From assembly GCA_021521415.1 (NCBI GenBank), contig JAIQDT010001667.1, positions 124,001 through 188,000 of the forward strand: a DNA stretch of 64,000 nt. The letters are read 5' to 3'. Under the pieces are notes generated by a model. It was given only the letters and a program-made list of their open reading frames with translations. It did not search any database and had not been told where the DNA came from. A program made the translations under genes and the position numbers. The DNA comes from Bidens hawaiensis. Taxonomy: Eukaryota > Streptophyta > Magnoliopsida > Asterales > Asteraceae. This document shows, in pieces, positions 22,076-32,836 of the stretch. Positions within the stretch are counted from its first letter, which is position 1. Each line of letters starts with the position of its first letter.

Positions 22076-23648
22076 CTCCTTCCTTCTCTACTACATGCGC
22101 CAGGAAGGCGTAGCACCCTTTCCTTAGGCACTTGCGCGCCTTTAGGCACGAAATCAGTTTCGTCGCAACTCCCCTTCTTTCCCCTTGAATTACCAAGGTT
22201 TCTCCGTTCAACAGTGGGATCCGAACCTGCTTCTCATGGCAAATAACCTCTGCGTGGTTCTCGACTAACCAATCCATACCTACCACAATGTCAAAACTTC
22301 CCAAGTCTATTGGCAATAAGTTAATATTGAATCCGTGACCTCCCATGACTATTACACATTGTTCAGTTCTTTCGTTCGCGCATAACTGCCTACCATTGGC
22401 TAGTTCTATAGTATAAGGCGTGTCTAGCCTACTGCTCGCTAGGCCTAGGGAGTTTTTAAACTCAGCGGATATAAAACTTAGGTCAGCGCCAGTATCAAAT
22501 AAGACAGATGCAAAATGGCCGTTAAGTAAAAACGTACCGGTTACCACATTCGGCTCTTCTTTTGCTTCACCCGCGCCGATCACAAAAGCTCTCCCGCGAG
22601 CTTGGTTTCCCTTTTGCGGGCAATCCCGACTAAAATGCCCTGACTTCCCGCATGCGTAGCAGTTGTCGCTCGCTCCAGCTTCTCTGATACGGCAATTCAT
22701 CGCCTTGTGCCCTGGTCTGCCACATTTGGCGCATTCGATTCTTGCGCATTCACCCTTGTGGTGATACTTGCATCTGCTGCACCATGGGCGAGGCCCGCTG
22801 TACCCTTTTTGCGGTGGCTCCGCGGCTTGAATCGCGTAAGCCCTTACACTCTCTTGCTTCTTGAACGGTGGCTGCTTGGAGTCGGACCCTCGGTGGTGAG
22901 AGTTCCATTTCCTCTTGGAGTCAGAGGTTCGCTGCTCGTTTCCGCGCGTAGTCAACATACCCGCACGGACCGTATCCCTTGTAAGGGTGATGGCCCGCGC
23001 TACCGCCTCATCAAAGGTTGGGGGCGCTGCGGCGTTGAGCGGAACCCTAACAACAGGAGGTAACCCAAAGATATATCTCTCGGTCTTCTTTTCCTCCGTG
23101 TTTGCCATGTCTGGCACCAACTGGCAAAGCTCGTTGAACCGGTTGTTGTAGGCGTCGATATCCGTTCCTACCATGGTGTGGTTCCAGAATTCCTGCTGCA
23201 GACTCTGAATTTCTGCGCGAGAGCAGAACTTTCTCATCATCATTTCCTTCAGCTCCTCCCAGGTCTTGTGAAGAGCAACTTCTCGCCCCATAGTCTTCAC
23301 TTGAAGCTTCCACCAAGACGAAGCTGCTTCTTGGAACATGCAGGTCGCGTAAAGGACCTTCTGGTTCTCACTACATCCGCTAATGGAGAGAACTGTCTCC
23401 ATCTTGTCAATCCAGTTGTAGAGCCCAATGGCCCCTTCTGTACCCTTGAATGGCCAAGGCCTACAGGCCATAAATGTCTTATAGGAGCATCCTTTGTCCA
23501 AAGCTCCTGATTCGGGTTCTGGGGTCTCGTTCTGACGACCCTGACTAGATTCGGCCTTGCTGGCCTCATGTGTCGCGATCGCCTGCGCGATTATTTTTGC
23601 GAGTTCCTCGGGTGTCATGGTAATTCCCTTGGCTCTGGTTGGAGGCAT
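22059..23648 (-). CDS. Gypsy gag-protease polyprotein
   Basis: 529 aa from ATG at 23648. The retrotransposon gag domain covers roughly residues 60-230 ([36 protein letters not shown]). A Cys/His-rich stretch ([12 protein letters not shown], 289-301) precedes two CCHC zinc knuckles (306-319, 330-343). The aspartic protease follows with the catalytic [12 protein letters not shown] at about 383-394. The frame ends at 22059, overlapping the start of the pol frame by 17 bases in another register. Gag forms the particle and protease cleaves the polyprotein. The frame shift to pol may be a 1-bp mutation; many relatives use one continuous frame. Confidence 0.92.
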   Translation of the reverse strand: MPPTRAKGITMTPEELAKIIAQAIATHEASKAESSQGRQNETPEPESGALDKGCSYKTFMACRPWPFKGTEGAIGLYNWIDKMETVLSISGCSENQKVLYATCMFQEAASSWWKLQVKTMGREVALHKTWEELKEMMMRKFCSRAEIQSLQQEFWNHTMVGTDIDAYNNRFNELCQLVPDMANTEEKKTERYIFGLPPVVRVPLNAAAPPTFDEAVARAITLTRDTVRAGMLTTRGNEQRTSDSKRKWNSHHRGSDSKQPPFKKQESVRAYAIQAAEPPQKGYSGPRPWCSRCKYHHKGECARIECAKCGRPGHKAMNCRIREAGASDNCYACGKSGHFSRDCPQKGNQARGRAFVIGAGEAKEEPNVVTGTFLLNGHFASVLFDTGADLSFISAEFKNSLGLASSRLDTPYTIELANGRQLCANERTEQCVIVMGGHGFNINLLPIDLGSFDIVVGMDWLVENHAEVICHEKQVRIPLLNGETLVIQGERRGVATKLISCLKARKCLRKGCYAFLAHVVEKEGDERRN

Positions 23649-23857
23649 TCTCGTTCTTAAAAGAGAAAATATAACAAACTTAGCGCATGTACCATGAGCA
23701 CATAGTGTTTTTCCTTAATGTTCACTAGACATTGTGTGACCCGTGTTCCTAAGTGTGTGTGTGGCTTCTTTTGAAAATATTTTCTTTGAAAAATACTTCA
23801 TGTGATTCCCCGACGGTTATAGTCTAGGTTAAAACTTCTTTTCCTAGTTCGCTATAA
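23649..23857 (-). other. Gypsy 5' leader
   Basis: Untranslated stretch between the primer-binding site and the gag ATG; no further feature seen. Confidence 0.7.
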
Positions 23858-23874
23858 CCAGTGCTCTGATACCA
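23858..23874 (-). other. Primer-binding site, initiator-Met tRNA
   Basis: The minus strand reads TGGTATCAGAGCACTGG three bases downstream of the 5' LTR end: the standard plant tRNA-iMet complement used to prime reverse transcription. Confidence 0.93.
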
Positions 23875-23877
23875 ATC

Positions 23878-26180
23878 TGTCACACCCGGCCCTGAACGGC
23901 GGAAACAGCCGGGCGCGCGCGAGTGGGGATTGATAATTAAGCACGGGCCATTGCAAACATTCAAAGTAAGATTTTCATTGCGCATGAAATGTTTAATACA
24001 AATACATTACATTGTTTAAAAATTACATAAAAACATCCAAGTATGAAAACTGTTGAAGATTTCCACGCCATATCCCCTTGCGCGGCGGGAACAACCGCGC
24101 GCATCGAAGGGATAGAACTAAAATCTTCCAAAAAGCTAGTTTTAGATGTTCAGCGTGAGGTGCTCTAAGTGTGACTCCATGCGCTACCTAGTTATCTCCT
24201 GAAAGACACGTAAAACATTTGAATCAGCATAAACTGAGTGAGTTCACAAGTTTTAGTAACTTGATAATTCGTATTGCATCACAGTCTTGATAAAAATCAT
24301 TCTGAAACATAATTCTGATAGCATCATTAAAACACGTGCTTAGTAAAACATAGTTCTGATAACATATTCTGATAAAATCGTTCCGCGGGCTACGCGCGAA
24401 CATTTCTGGGAACCGTGCTCGTCTGTGTAAGTGGCGCTGCCACTACGAGCGAATAATACCGTCCCGCGGGTTACGCGCGGACATTTCTGGGAACCGTGCT
24501 CGTCTGTGTAAGTGGCGCTGCCACTACGAGCGAAAAATACCGTCCCGCGGGTTACGCGCGGACGTTGTGCCGGAAAACAAGGCGCTCGTCCATGCAAAGA
24601 GGTGCGACCCCTACGAGCGGGCTCAATCCCATAGTACTGCCCCATGACCATACTAGGCACTCGTCCATGCAAAGAGGTGCGACCCCTACGAGTGGGTTGA
24701 TCAAACCAGCAGTCCCTATCCTTAGAGTTCCAATGGTAAAGTGATCACTTACTCGTATCGCACTCTCATCGAAAACCATAGATAACCGTTTGCATTGCTC
24801 GTAAATATACCATAATGAAACATTATTTAAACACATAATTGCTTGCATTGCTTGTAAGAGTATCATGATAAAACATAATTTAGGTACGTGTCCCTCGCCC
24901 CGAAAACAGTTTAAAAATAGTGAAAACAGTGAAAATAGGGGCTGTGAGACTCACCTGTGGTTCTTGTTAAGGGATTAATCGAGATTCGGGTTTTCTTGGT
25001 GTTGGCCTCGGAATTGAAGGTCTAGAATACGATTAAATAACAAGAAGTATATATATTAAGACCAAGAAATAGGAGAATATAAGGGTTGGAAAGTAGATCT
25101 CAAGGTTATAATCTCGGCTTACCTAGTAACAGGATCGGAAATGAAAACAACGGATGCTTGGGAGATGATTAGTGCAAGTTTGCAGTTCTTAAGAGAGAAG
25201 TTTGAAGTGTGTTTGGGTGATAATTTGGGTTACATATTTATAGGCAAGATTTAGGGAACACAATCCCTTGCTTTAGGGGATTGTAATCTTTTCATATCTA
25301 GGTGTAATGATGATAAAGTATGGAAATTATTATTATTTATTTAAAAGTGGAGGAGTGGATAAAAGATTCTGATTTGATTTGGACAGGACATGCAGGTCTG
25401 TGGTTGGTGAGAGTAGGGTGGCTGACAGTTGACTTTTCATGTTACAGTGTGCTTTTTCAGGTGCTTTTGTTAGTGTACAGTTAAAAAGTAGAAATCTCTG
25501 AAACACGCAACTGTTTCCTTTTTGGGCGGGAATAATCCCCTTATATCTGGAGATTAGGCTAAGTGTTCTGCGCGTATAGCTTTGTGCGCATAGCTTTCTG
25601 CGTGAAGGACATTTCTTTGCTGCGGGTAGGTACGTAACCTTCTCGCAGTCAGGGACATTGAGTTTCATTTGTAGATTCTCCTGGTGGTCTTGGTATTTCA
25701 ACATAGTGATCAGTTATGTTGAAGTCAATTCCATCTTGGAGCTTCAGACAAACTAACTCTCAATGTTCCCGCCATGCGGGGAGGTTAGTTCCCCTTCCGC
25801 ACGCGCATAAACGATTTGGGATGCACCCGCCTTAGCATCATGCGGGACGGTCAACCCATTAGACAACATAAAGTTAAGTTACATGAAAACATAAAGCCAA
25901 AACATTCGCGCATGGCGCATATAACATATGCCCACGCTGGTTCTTACATCGCGCGCTCGCGCAGGGCGCACATAACGTGCCCGCGCTGACTCTAACATAG
26001 CGCGCTCGCGCAGGGCGCACATAACACATGCCCGCGCTGATTCTAATATAGCGCGCTCGCGCAGGGCGCACATAACACATGCCCGCGCTGATTCTAATTT
26101 AGCGCGCATAATATTCACAATCACCTAATTATTAGGTTGATTACTTAGTTTATAGGATTGGGAAATTACCGGTTGTCACA
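23878..26180 (-). repeat. 5' LTR of the gypsy element
   Basis: 2303 bp, paired with 16868-19170 and containing the same tandem arrays (about 24379-24570 and 25935-26105). The ORFs in it duplicate those of the left LTR. Confidence 0.95.
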
Positions 26181-26592
26181 AGTGGCCTCCAATCGATTGG
26201 TGAAGCTCGACACAAAAGAAACCGTTTCAAAAGTTTGGCTTTTCTAGCTAAAGACTTTAGCCACCTACCGCCATACGACCAAGCGTTAACGGAGGAAGAA
26301 AAAGAACGTATTCGGAAGGAATTTGCAACACAAAAATAAAAGCGCTATTTATATGTATTTTTTTATTTTTCTTTTTATTTTCATTTTTATTTATGTTTTA
26401 ATGAAATATTTTAATTTATATTTATGTATATAACAAAAAAAATAATAAATAAAAAAAATCAATCAAGCCCCTGATCACCTGGACCACTATACCCTCTGGG
26501 GCTTGGTTGAGGGGCTTGATCATGTGCCACATCAACACCTACGTGTCAGATTTTGCTTGGCTCACTTGGGACTCAACCAAGTCCCATTACCC

Positions 26593-27216
26593 TTAGCCTT
26601 AGTTGGTTTTATTTGAGTAGTTTGGTAAATCGGGTTGTGCGCCTTTGCCCCCACCTCCGTGAGAGATTTATTGAGACTAGTACACTCAAAATGTCCTAAG
26701 ATGCTAAGAGCCCACATTCATGAGACGACTTACATTGAAATATTGAATGTCTTCAACTTTTCGTTAGTGGAAGGCTCATTACGATTTATATACAAATCAC
26801 ATTACAATAAACGTGAATTATATTATATAAAAGGTTAATATGATTTAAAAATCTTGATAAATTTTTTTTATTTTGTCATCACGTGTTTGGAACATAATCG
26901 ATGCTAACAATGGAGAGTTCTTAAATGTTTATTCATGGTAAAAGAAAATGCCCATATGACATAAAAGCAAGTTGTTAATGAATTATTAGACATTTAAAGT
27001 AGAAGATATAATAGTAATTAAATGAAGTTATTAAGCTAATAAGAAAAGAGTCGACCACTAGAATATTTGATGCAACAAAACGATTTGAGAATACATCAAA
27101 CCGTGAGTTAGAAAGCACAAAGATGAGAGAAATTCCAATATATAACTACATATTGTTTTGTTTTTTTTATTATTGTTCCAAGAAAACACAAAGATGAGAG
27201 AAATCCCAATGTTTTA
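26593..27216. other. Intergenic
   Basis: AT-rich. A short segment (CACAAAGATGAGAGAAATYCC) occurs at about 27117 and again at about 27187, next to the fold-back element. No gene is recognised. Confidence 0.5.
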
Positions 27217-27226
27217 TTTGTATTAA

Positions 27227-28199
27227 GGGATCACTCCATAGAATAGTAACCAACATTAAAAGTTGTTCCAATCAAGTCACTGATAAATACTTTTGTTCCA
27301 ATCAGGTCATTGAATTTTCGTTTTTGTTCTAATCTTAGATATTTTACCTGAATAGCAGGTAACACAAGTTTTTTTTTTTTTATTTTTCAATGTTTTTACT
27401 TTGCATAATAACTTTTAAATGCTGCGAAAATTAATAAAAATGCGAAATATAATTTTTAAAATTTCGAAAATTTGGAAAAAAAGTTCGGAAAATTGAGTTT
27501 CGGGTTAGAACGGGTCAGCACCTAACAGCTCGTTTAAGCGATTTTTCAGTTCGTTTCAGCATCTAACAGCTCGTTTAAGCGATTTTTCAGTTCGTTTCAG
27601 CACCTAACAGCTCGTTTAAGCGATTTTCAGTTCGTTTCAGCACCTAACAGCTCGTTTTCAGCTCGCTAAACGAGTTGTTAGGTGCTGAAACGAACTGAAA
27701 AATCGCTTAAACGAGCTGTTAGGTGCTGAAACGAACTTAAAAATCGCTTAAACGAGCTGTTAGGTGCTTAAACGAACTGAAAAATTGCTTAAACGAGTTG
27801 TTAAGTGCTGAAACGAACTGAAAAAAATCACTTAAACGACCTTTTGCTGTTAAAACGAGCTGTAACATGTTGAAAACGCGCTGATTCGTTGGTTAAAAAA
27901 AACTGACCCGAAACTCGTTTTGACCCGTTCTAACCCGAACCTCAATTTTCCGAACTTTTTTTGCAAATTTTGGGAATTTTAAAATTATATTTCGCATTTT
28001 ACTAATTTTCGCAACCTTTAAAAGTTATTATGCAAAGTAAAAACATTGAAAAAAAAATCTGTATTACCTGCTATTCAAGTAAAATATCTAGCATTGGAAT
28101 AAAAATGAAAGTTCAATTATCTGATTGGAACAAAAGTTTTTATCAGTGACCTAATTGGAACAACTTTTAAAGTTAGTTACTATTCTATGAAGTAATCCC
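27227..28199. mobile_element. Fold-back / MULE-like element, 973 bp, 10-bp TSD
   Basis: Essentially the whole element is an inverted repeat: GGGATCACTCCATAGAATAG at 27227 is matched by the inverse at the right end (CTATTCTATGAAGTAATCCC, ending 28199), and similarity continues toward the centre. It is flanked by a perfect TTTGTATTAA repeat (27217-27226 and 28200-28209). The middle (27515-27840) is an array of a ~41-bp unit (CACCTAACAGCTCGTTTAAG) present about four times in one orientation, then about four times inverted. No ORF. The terminal length and 9-10 bp TSD suggest a non-autonomous Mutator-like element. Confidence 0.88.
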
Positions 28200-28209
28200 T
28201 TTGTATTAA

Positions 28210-28616
28210 CATAAGACTTAACATTTATTTGGGGCTAAAAACGGAATAAATTTCATAGCCTTTTTTTCAACTTCTCGTAGTAATAAAAACAGTCTCCTTT
28301 TTTACCCTGACGTGGGACTAGCAACAATAAATATTTTTATGAAACAAATGTAGCATTATATTAGTAAAACACATTCTTGCTATGTGAGTAACTTATAGTT
28401 TGCGTCCATTTGGTTATAGGATATAATAAACCACAAAAATAGAATAAAGAGATAAGTAAAAGAAATTCCATCCCATATTGGTGGAGGAAAGAAATGAAGA
28501 AAGTACCACCTTAATATAAATAAGAGTGTAAGTATCTTGTCCCACATCATTAGATTATAAAACTAGTGAGCTCTTTATAAGAAAGAAAATTTCTATATTA
28601 ATGTTCTTATAAGACA
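28210..28616. other. Intergenic between fold-back element and solo LTR
   Basis: AT-rich with no recognisable gene or repeat. Confidence 0.5.
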
Positions 28617-30006
28617 TATCACACCCAGTGGTTCTAGCGAAGGATGCGAAGCACCCGAACGCGCACGCGCACGGGCTCGGGCGATGGGCGCAATATGACG
28701 CTTTGATGGCGCACTTTGTACTTCGCACGCTCACATTAAGGGCCGCCTTAGTATTTTTGTTGGGAATTAAGATTTTTTTTTTAAAAATCCTTCTATCGCG
28801 ATATGTGACGGGTTTAGACTACCCATCGCGTACCGCGACGTGGAAGTTACGCGGATGACACATTGCATGCCACGTAGCATCCTAAGCTAACTCAGCGAAG
28901 CTATAAGATTCTTCGCGATACGCAACGCCCTTTGTCGATGGCCGTCGCGTACCGCGACGAGGAGGAAGTGAATGGGACATTCAAAATTCGAACAAAAATT
29001 TCTTTTCTCTCTAAATTTTCACACACATATATATTAAGATTATAGTATAATACCCGAGTGTCGTAACGATATCCTATCCGATCGAAAAAAGCTTATATAC
29101 ACGAATCCAAAAGCTCTGCCTGTTAAGGTAAGACATTGTGCCATCGTGTAAAGTTTCTACTCTCGTGATTATCGTTATGATTATTGGTTTTATACTAATC
29201 TAGGTATACTACATTGTGTTTATCCTAGGTGCTTAATACCAAGAGACGTTATTTAATTGTAAACTTACAAGATGAGACATTCGAGTTTTTGTACCCCTTA
29301 CATTTGCGTGAGACAACTGTTTTTCCGACACTGTCATGATTTCAAAACCTATAAAACTCATGGCAGATGGTCTAATTATTCCAAATATATTTTTAAAAGT
29401 ATTTTAAATACATTACAGTGATTAAGTCTCTGTAGACTTACGGAATGGTTACTATTGGTATTATGGGATTTTGTATAAAAGGTTTGCCTACTGGCTATTA
29501 CACGTTACTTATTTGACAAGTGTTAGCCAATAAGTAACATGACCACAGTCATAGATACAATCGAGTAACAAGTACCTTTCGGTAATTTGTAAGCAGGCAG
29601 GTTTAAAAACATCTTAATGCTGTAACTGTATAATGTGTCATTTACAAATGAATGTACTCACCAGTATTTCTTGCTGATCAAATATTTTAAACATGTTTCA
29701 GGTGACTTGTTAGAGACAACGGAATGATGCCTGCGGGCTTCCAGCTTAAATAAGTGGCTTGTCACCAGAATAAAGAAACGTGTTTTGTAAATTAGAGTTT
29801 AACCCTATAAAACTATGATTGTATTAAAAAGGGATTAAATTCCTGGTTTATCATAATAATAATCATGGTGTTTTTATAACTCTGATCGTTTTTCCTAACT
29901 ACGGTTCTGATGAAACTTTTTGCTGCAAAATAATTTAATAAACACCGATACTACCAATCAATGTTCACGGCTCCCCTCCCAGGATATAGGGGTTGGGGCT
30001 GTGACA
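28617..30006 (+). repeat. Probable solo LTR of a gypsy element
   Basis: It begins TATCACACCC (likely a mutated TGTCACACCC) and ends GGGGCTGTGACA, the inverted ends seen in the nearby gypsy LTRs. It contains CG-rich motifs repeated twice (CGCGTACCGCGACG near 28828 and 28946), unlike the AT-rich surroundings. No internal retroelement region adjoins and no clean 5-bp TSD is seen, so boundaries and status are tentative. The 76-aa ORF at 28628 is not a gene. Confidence 0.55.
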
Positions 30007-32738
30007 TAGTATATACTTGTGACCATGTTTTAAAAAAGAGCATGGTGAGCTCTTGTGGCCTATGGACGGATCAGTTTGCGACTTGCGTACCTACCTATAA
30101 CTGTGTCGGGTTTTACGTTAAATAAACAACTAAAATGACATTAATTATGCCTTTTCTAAGAATAAATTAAAAGAAATATTTAATTAAAGTTAGGAGTGAA
30201 CAGTGTGTCACACTTTTCCTTCCATACAAAGCCATGTCCCAAAATCTAGGGTTTCATATCTCAATCTATCTCCTTGATTCATTTGTTACTCACCATCAAC
30301 TATGTCCAAGATCACAAATTCCACTTACACCGAAGTCTCCGCCTCCGCCACCTACATCTCCATCATCACTCTTCGCCCAAGCAAAGTTACACAGAAAATT
30401 TTGTCACCAAACGCCATCCATGGCGCGACTTCGACTACCTTGCCATATCGAAACCAATATCCTACAAAGACACCATCGATGGTAGAATAATTTTTTTTTA
30501 AATTATTTTAGAGAGACAGAGAGGGGGGGGGGGGGGGGAGATAAACAAGGTTTGGGTGTAAGATTACATAAATGCCTTTATCTTTAACGTCAAGGATAAT
30601 TGCCGTTAGAGGGAAGGACGTAAACTAATCCCGTCCTTAAAGCACATGGGCTAACCATGCTCATTTTTGAAATTAGGGTTTCAACTCTCAAGTGTGTCCC
30701 GCTGATAACACACACAGACGCAAACTAAAATTTGTATACGATAGTTACCAACTAGTATTCTCTATTTGGTCTATAAAGAGACATGTCTGTTTTTATTGTC
30801 CATGAGGAAACTTCACAATAGGTCATTTATCATGAATTGTTCTCACGCAAACATATGCTTATTGTGAGGTTTTTCTCTCATACAACCAATAATGACATTT
30901 GAGATGATACATTCGTTATGATCTAGGATCCAATAGAACGTCACAATTATTAATTTGCCTAAAGTGTTAGCAGGGGAGGATCTAAGGCAAGATGAGAGGT
31001 GCTTGGGGAGCTGTGCGCGTGGCACTTCTAATTCTTATCAGGCCTATGCAGCCTTCGTTTCTGATTATGCCCAACAAATGTCGCCAATCTTAGTTTTCCT
31101 TTATTTTAATAGGTCCCGATCCTTAAAAATTATTGCATTATTTACTCCTTTTATTTTGGAACTTCCAACACACAAGTTTAATATGCACACTTGTACTTTT
31201 TCTAAACTTAGATTACACACCCTTTAACAGTTTTATTATGCGTTATTGTTTTAATTGAATTGCTCTTTATATTCGACTAGGCTTATTTTTTTGTTTTGGG
31301 TTATAGTTTATTTAAAGTGTGTTTTATGTTGGTTTATGAACTAGTATGACTTAATGTGTCCTAAGAATAGGATGTATACACATCTAAATTAATGACCATT
31401 ATTTGATCTCTTTTAACAGTTTTAATAGTTTTATTTTTGTTACTTTTGACACGTTTTAATGGTCTAGTTTTTGTCAGAAGTTGACAAAAATTCTTTAATC
31501 TGAAACTGAGTGTCAGAATTACTCGACTTCTCTATCTCTCTCTTTCACTCCACATGCGAGTAAAGCACCCACCGTTGTTGGTGCTCTAAATGTTGCATCT
31601 TAACTCATGTATTAACCCATTATATATTTAAGATTAGATTACGTGAATCAATAGTTAGGATCATGTGAGACTTTATATGTATACATGCATAAATGACATG
31701 TATATATGATATATTGAATGTGTAACTCATGTGAGAGTTTTCACGAATCCAAGAAACTTGTATCAAAAGTGTAAGGCATGATTTGATTGTGTTCTCACCA
31801 TTATCACATTAAGATCAATATATATAAACATGTACATACATATGTACAAACTACCTCTATACTTCTACCATTTATGAAAAAAATTTTAAACTAGGAAGAA
31901 GATGAAGGATAAAATAGATCATAGAGAAAATATGTATTAGAAAAATAGGAGATTCGCAATTTCAAATGCCGGATGTCAACAAAAGTGTAGGGCCTGTCAA
32001 ATCTTGTCTGGTGAGGTGGACGACAACCAGGAAATCCGCCATTTCAAATGACGGATCACGAATATTTTATTCGTGTTCCACCATTCGAAATGATGGATCA
32101 CGAATATTTTATTCGTATTCCACAATTTGAAATGACAGATGTCAACATTGGGGATCCGTCAGTTTGACTGTGGCCACAGATTTCAAAGTAGGCTACCCCT
32201 ATGTGTAAAAGTGAATTTTGATAGACATCCGCCATTTAAAATGGAAGATGTCATCCTGACATCCGTCATTTCAAATGACGGATGTGAATAGTGATTTTGA
32301 CTGATTTGACAACATCACCAGTCCCTTTAAGATATTATTATTTACTTTTTTCTTTTTATTATTTACTTAATAACCTTTTATAAATAACCTTATTTAAGAA
32401 ATAAAAGAAGTGTAACTAACAAATAACGTTTTTAAAATACGTTTTGTCTATTTATTAGTATTCTAAATGTCATTATTTAAAAATGTACAAAATTTAATAT
32501 TAATTTGTTTTAATAAAAAACACCATATTTTAATATTTTGATGGATATCCGCCATTTATTATTTACTTAATCCATTTTATCCTTTATCTTCTTATTTTAA
32601 AATTTTTTCACCATTTATATCAACCAGCAAATCATAAATCAAGAAAAACATGTAGAGGGCAGAAAAGTAATTCCTCACCACCAAAAATATCTGAGATTAT
32701 ATTGTAGCACCAACTTGCTTAGTGTGTAATGATCACAC
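30007..32738. other. Intergenic region upstream of CIPK
   Basis: It holds a G homopolymer at about 30523-30538 and a palindrome cluster at about 31945-32285. The small ORFs at 30234-30501 overlap in three frames and show no domain. No gene is recognised. Confidence 0.5.
31945..32285. repeat. Cluster of short palindromes (ATCCGYCATTT core)
   Basis: At least six imperfect to perfect inverted repeats of about 20-26 bp. The best is CATCCGTCATTT..AAATGACGGATG at about 32258-32283; others are near 31946, 32033, 32080, 32121 and 32226. Two are embedded in a ~47-bp direct repeat (CACGAATATTTTATTCGT). There is no coding capacity and the origin is unknown. Confidence 0.75.
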
Positions 32739-32746
32739 TATAAAAA
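32739..32746 (+). promoter_or_regulatory. TATA box of the CIPK gene
   Basis: TATAAAAA about 90 bp upstream of the ATG at 32837, a usual plant Pol II distance; followed by a C/T-rich leader (TTCTCTATTTCTCTATATAC). Confidence 0.6.
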
Positions 32747-32836
32747 CATCATTAAAAACTTCCCCTACCACTAACTTAAACCTACTTTAATTCTCTATTT
32801 CTCTATATACTTTATATTATTCTCCGGCCGGTTGAC

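Larger units (their letters stand above)
16868..26180 (-). mobile_element. Complete Ty3-gypsy LTR retrotransposon (Tekay-like chromovirus)
   Basis: Two 2303-bp LTRs (TGTCACAC..TGTCACA) flanked by a 5-bp TSD AGTGG (16863-16867 and 26181-26185). I counted nine differences between the LTRs (about 0.4%), so the insertion is recent. Minus-strand order: 5' LTR, a 3-bp gap, tRNA-iMet primer-binding site (23858-23874), gag-protease, RT-RNase H-integrase with a chromodomain-like C-terminus, polypurine tract (19171-19183), 3' LTR. It sits inside the Harbinger ORF1. Clade assignment comes from overall domain style and is tentative. Confidence 0.95.
15962..26339 (+). pseudogene. Harbinger ORF1 (Myb/SANT-like, NAM-associated), disrupted
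   Basis: Exon 1 is 15962-16244 (MSGWSNINDTQFPEE..), exon 2 starts at 16330; the 85-bp intron has GT..AG. A Myb/SANT-like domain is seen around TTPWSKEEKLALAKAWIEIS, WAKVRECFYEQV and MISGRWTDTRKYV, followed by a second helical block (CDEWKQEVLRRYG; WDVLRKCSKWIEL). A TAA at 16845-16847 interrupts the frame; 15 bp further on the gypsy element is inserted (16868-26180). Beyond it the same frame continues from 26181 to TAA at 26337-26339, ending EEEKERIRKEFATQK. ORF1 proteins of this family bind DNA and assist the transposase. Both the stop and the insertion inactivate it. Confidence 0.75.
15683..26592 (+). mobile_element. PIF/Harbinger-type element interrupted by a gypsy element
   Basis: Imperfect termini GGGTAGTGGG (15683) and CCCATTACCC (ending 26592) are flanked by TGA/TTA, close to the family's 3-bp TWA duplication. 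It carries an ORF1 gene (15962 onward) and a 3' part resuming at 26181 after the gypsy insertion. Without the insertion the element is about 1.6 kb and holds only ORF1, with no DDE transposase (ORF2), so it is a non-autonomous derivative. Confidence 0.65.

Noticed and set aside
19652..23510. Plus-strand ORFs opposite gypsy gag-pol
   Set aside because: Antisense readings of conserved pol and gag sequence.
30234..30501. Three overlapping ORFs followed by a G-run
   Set aside because: All three frames are open because of C/A-rich composition; no recognisable protein.
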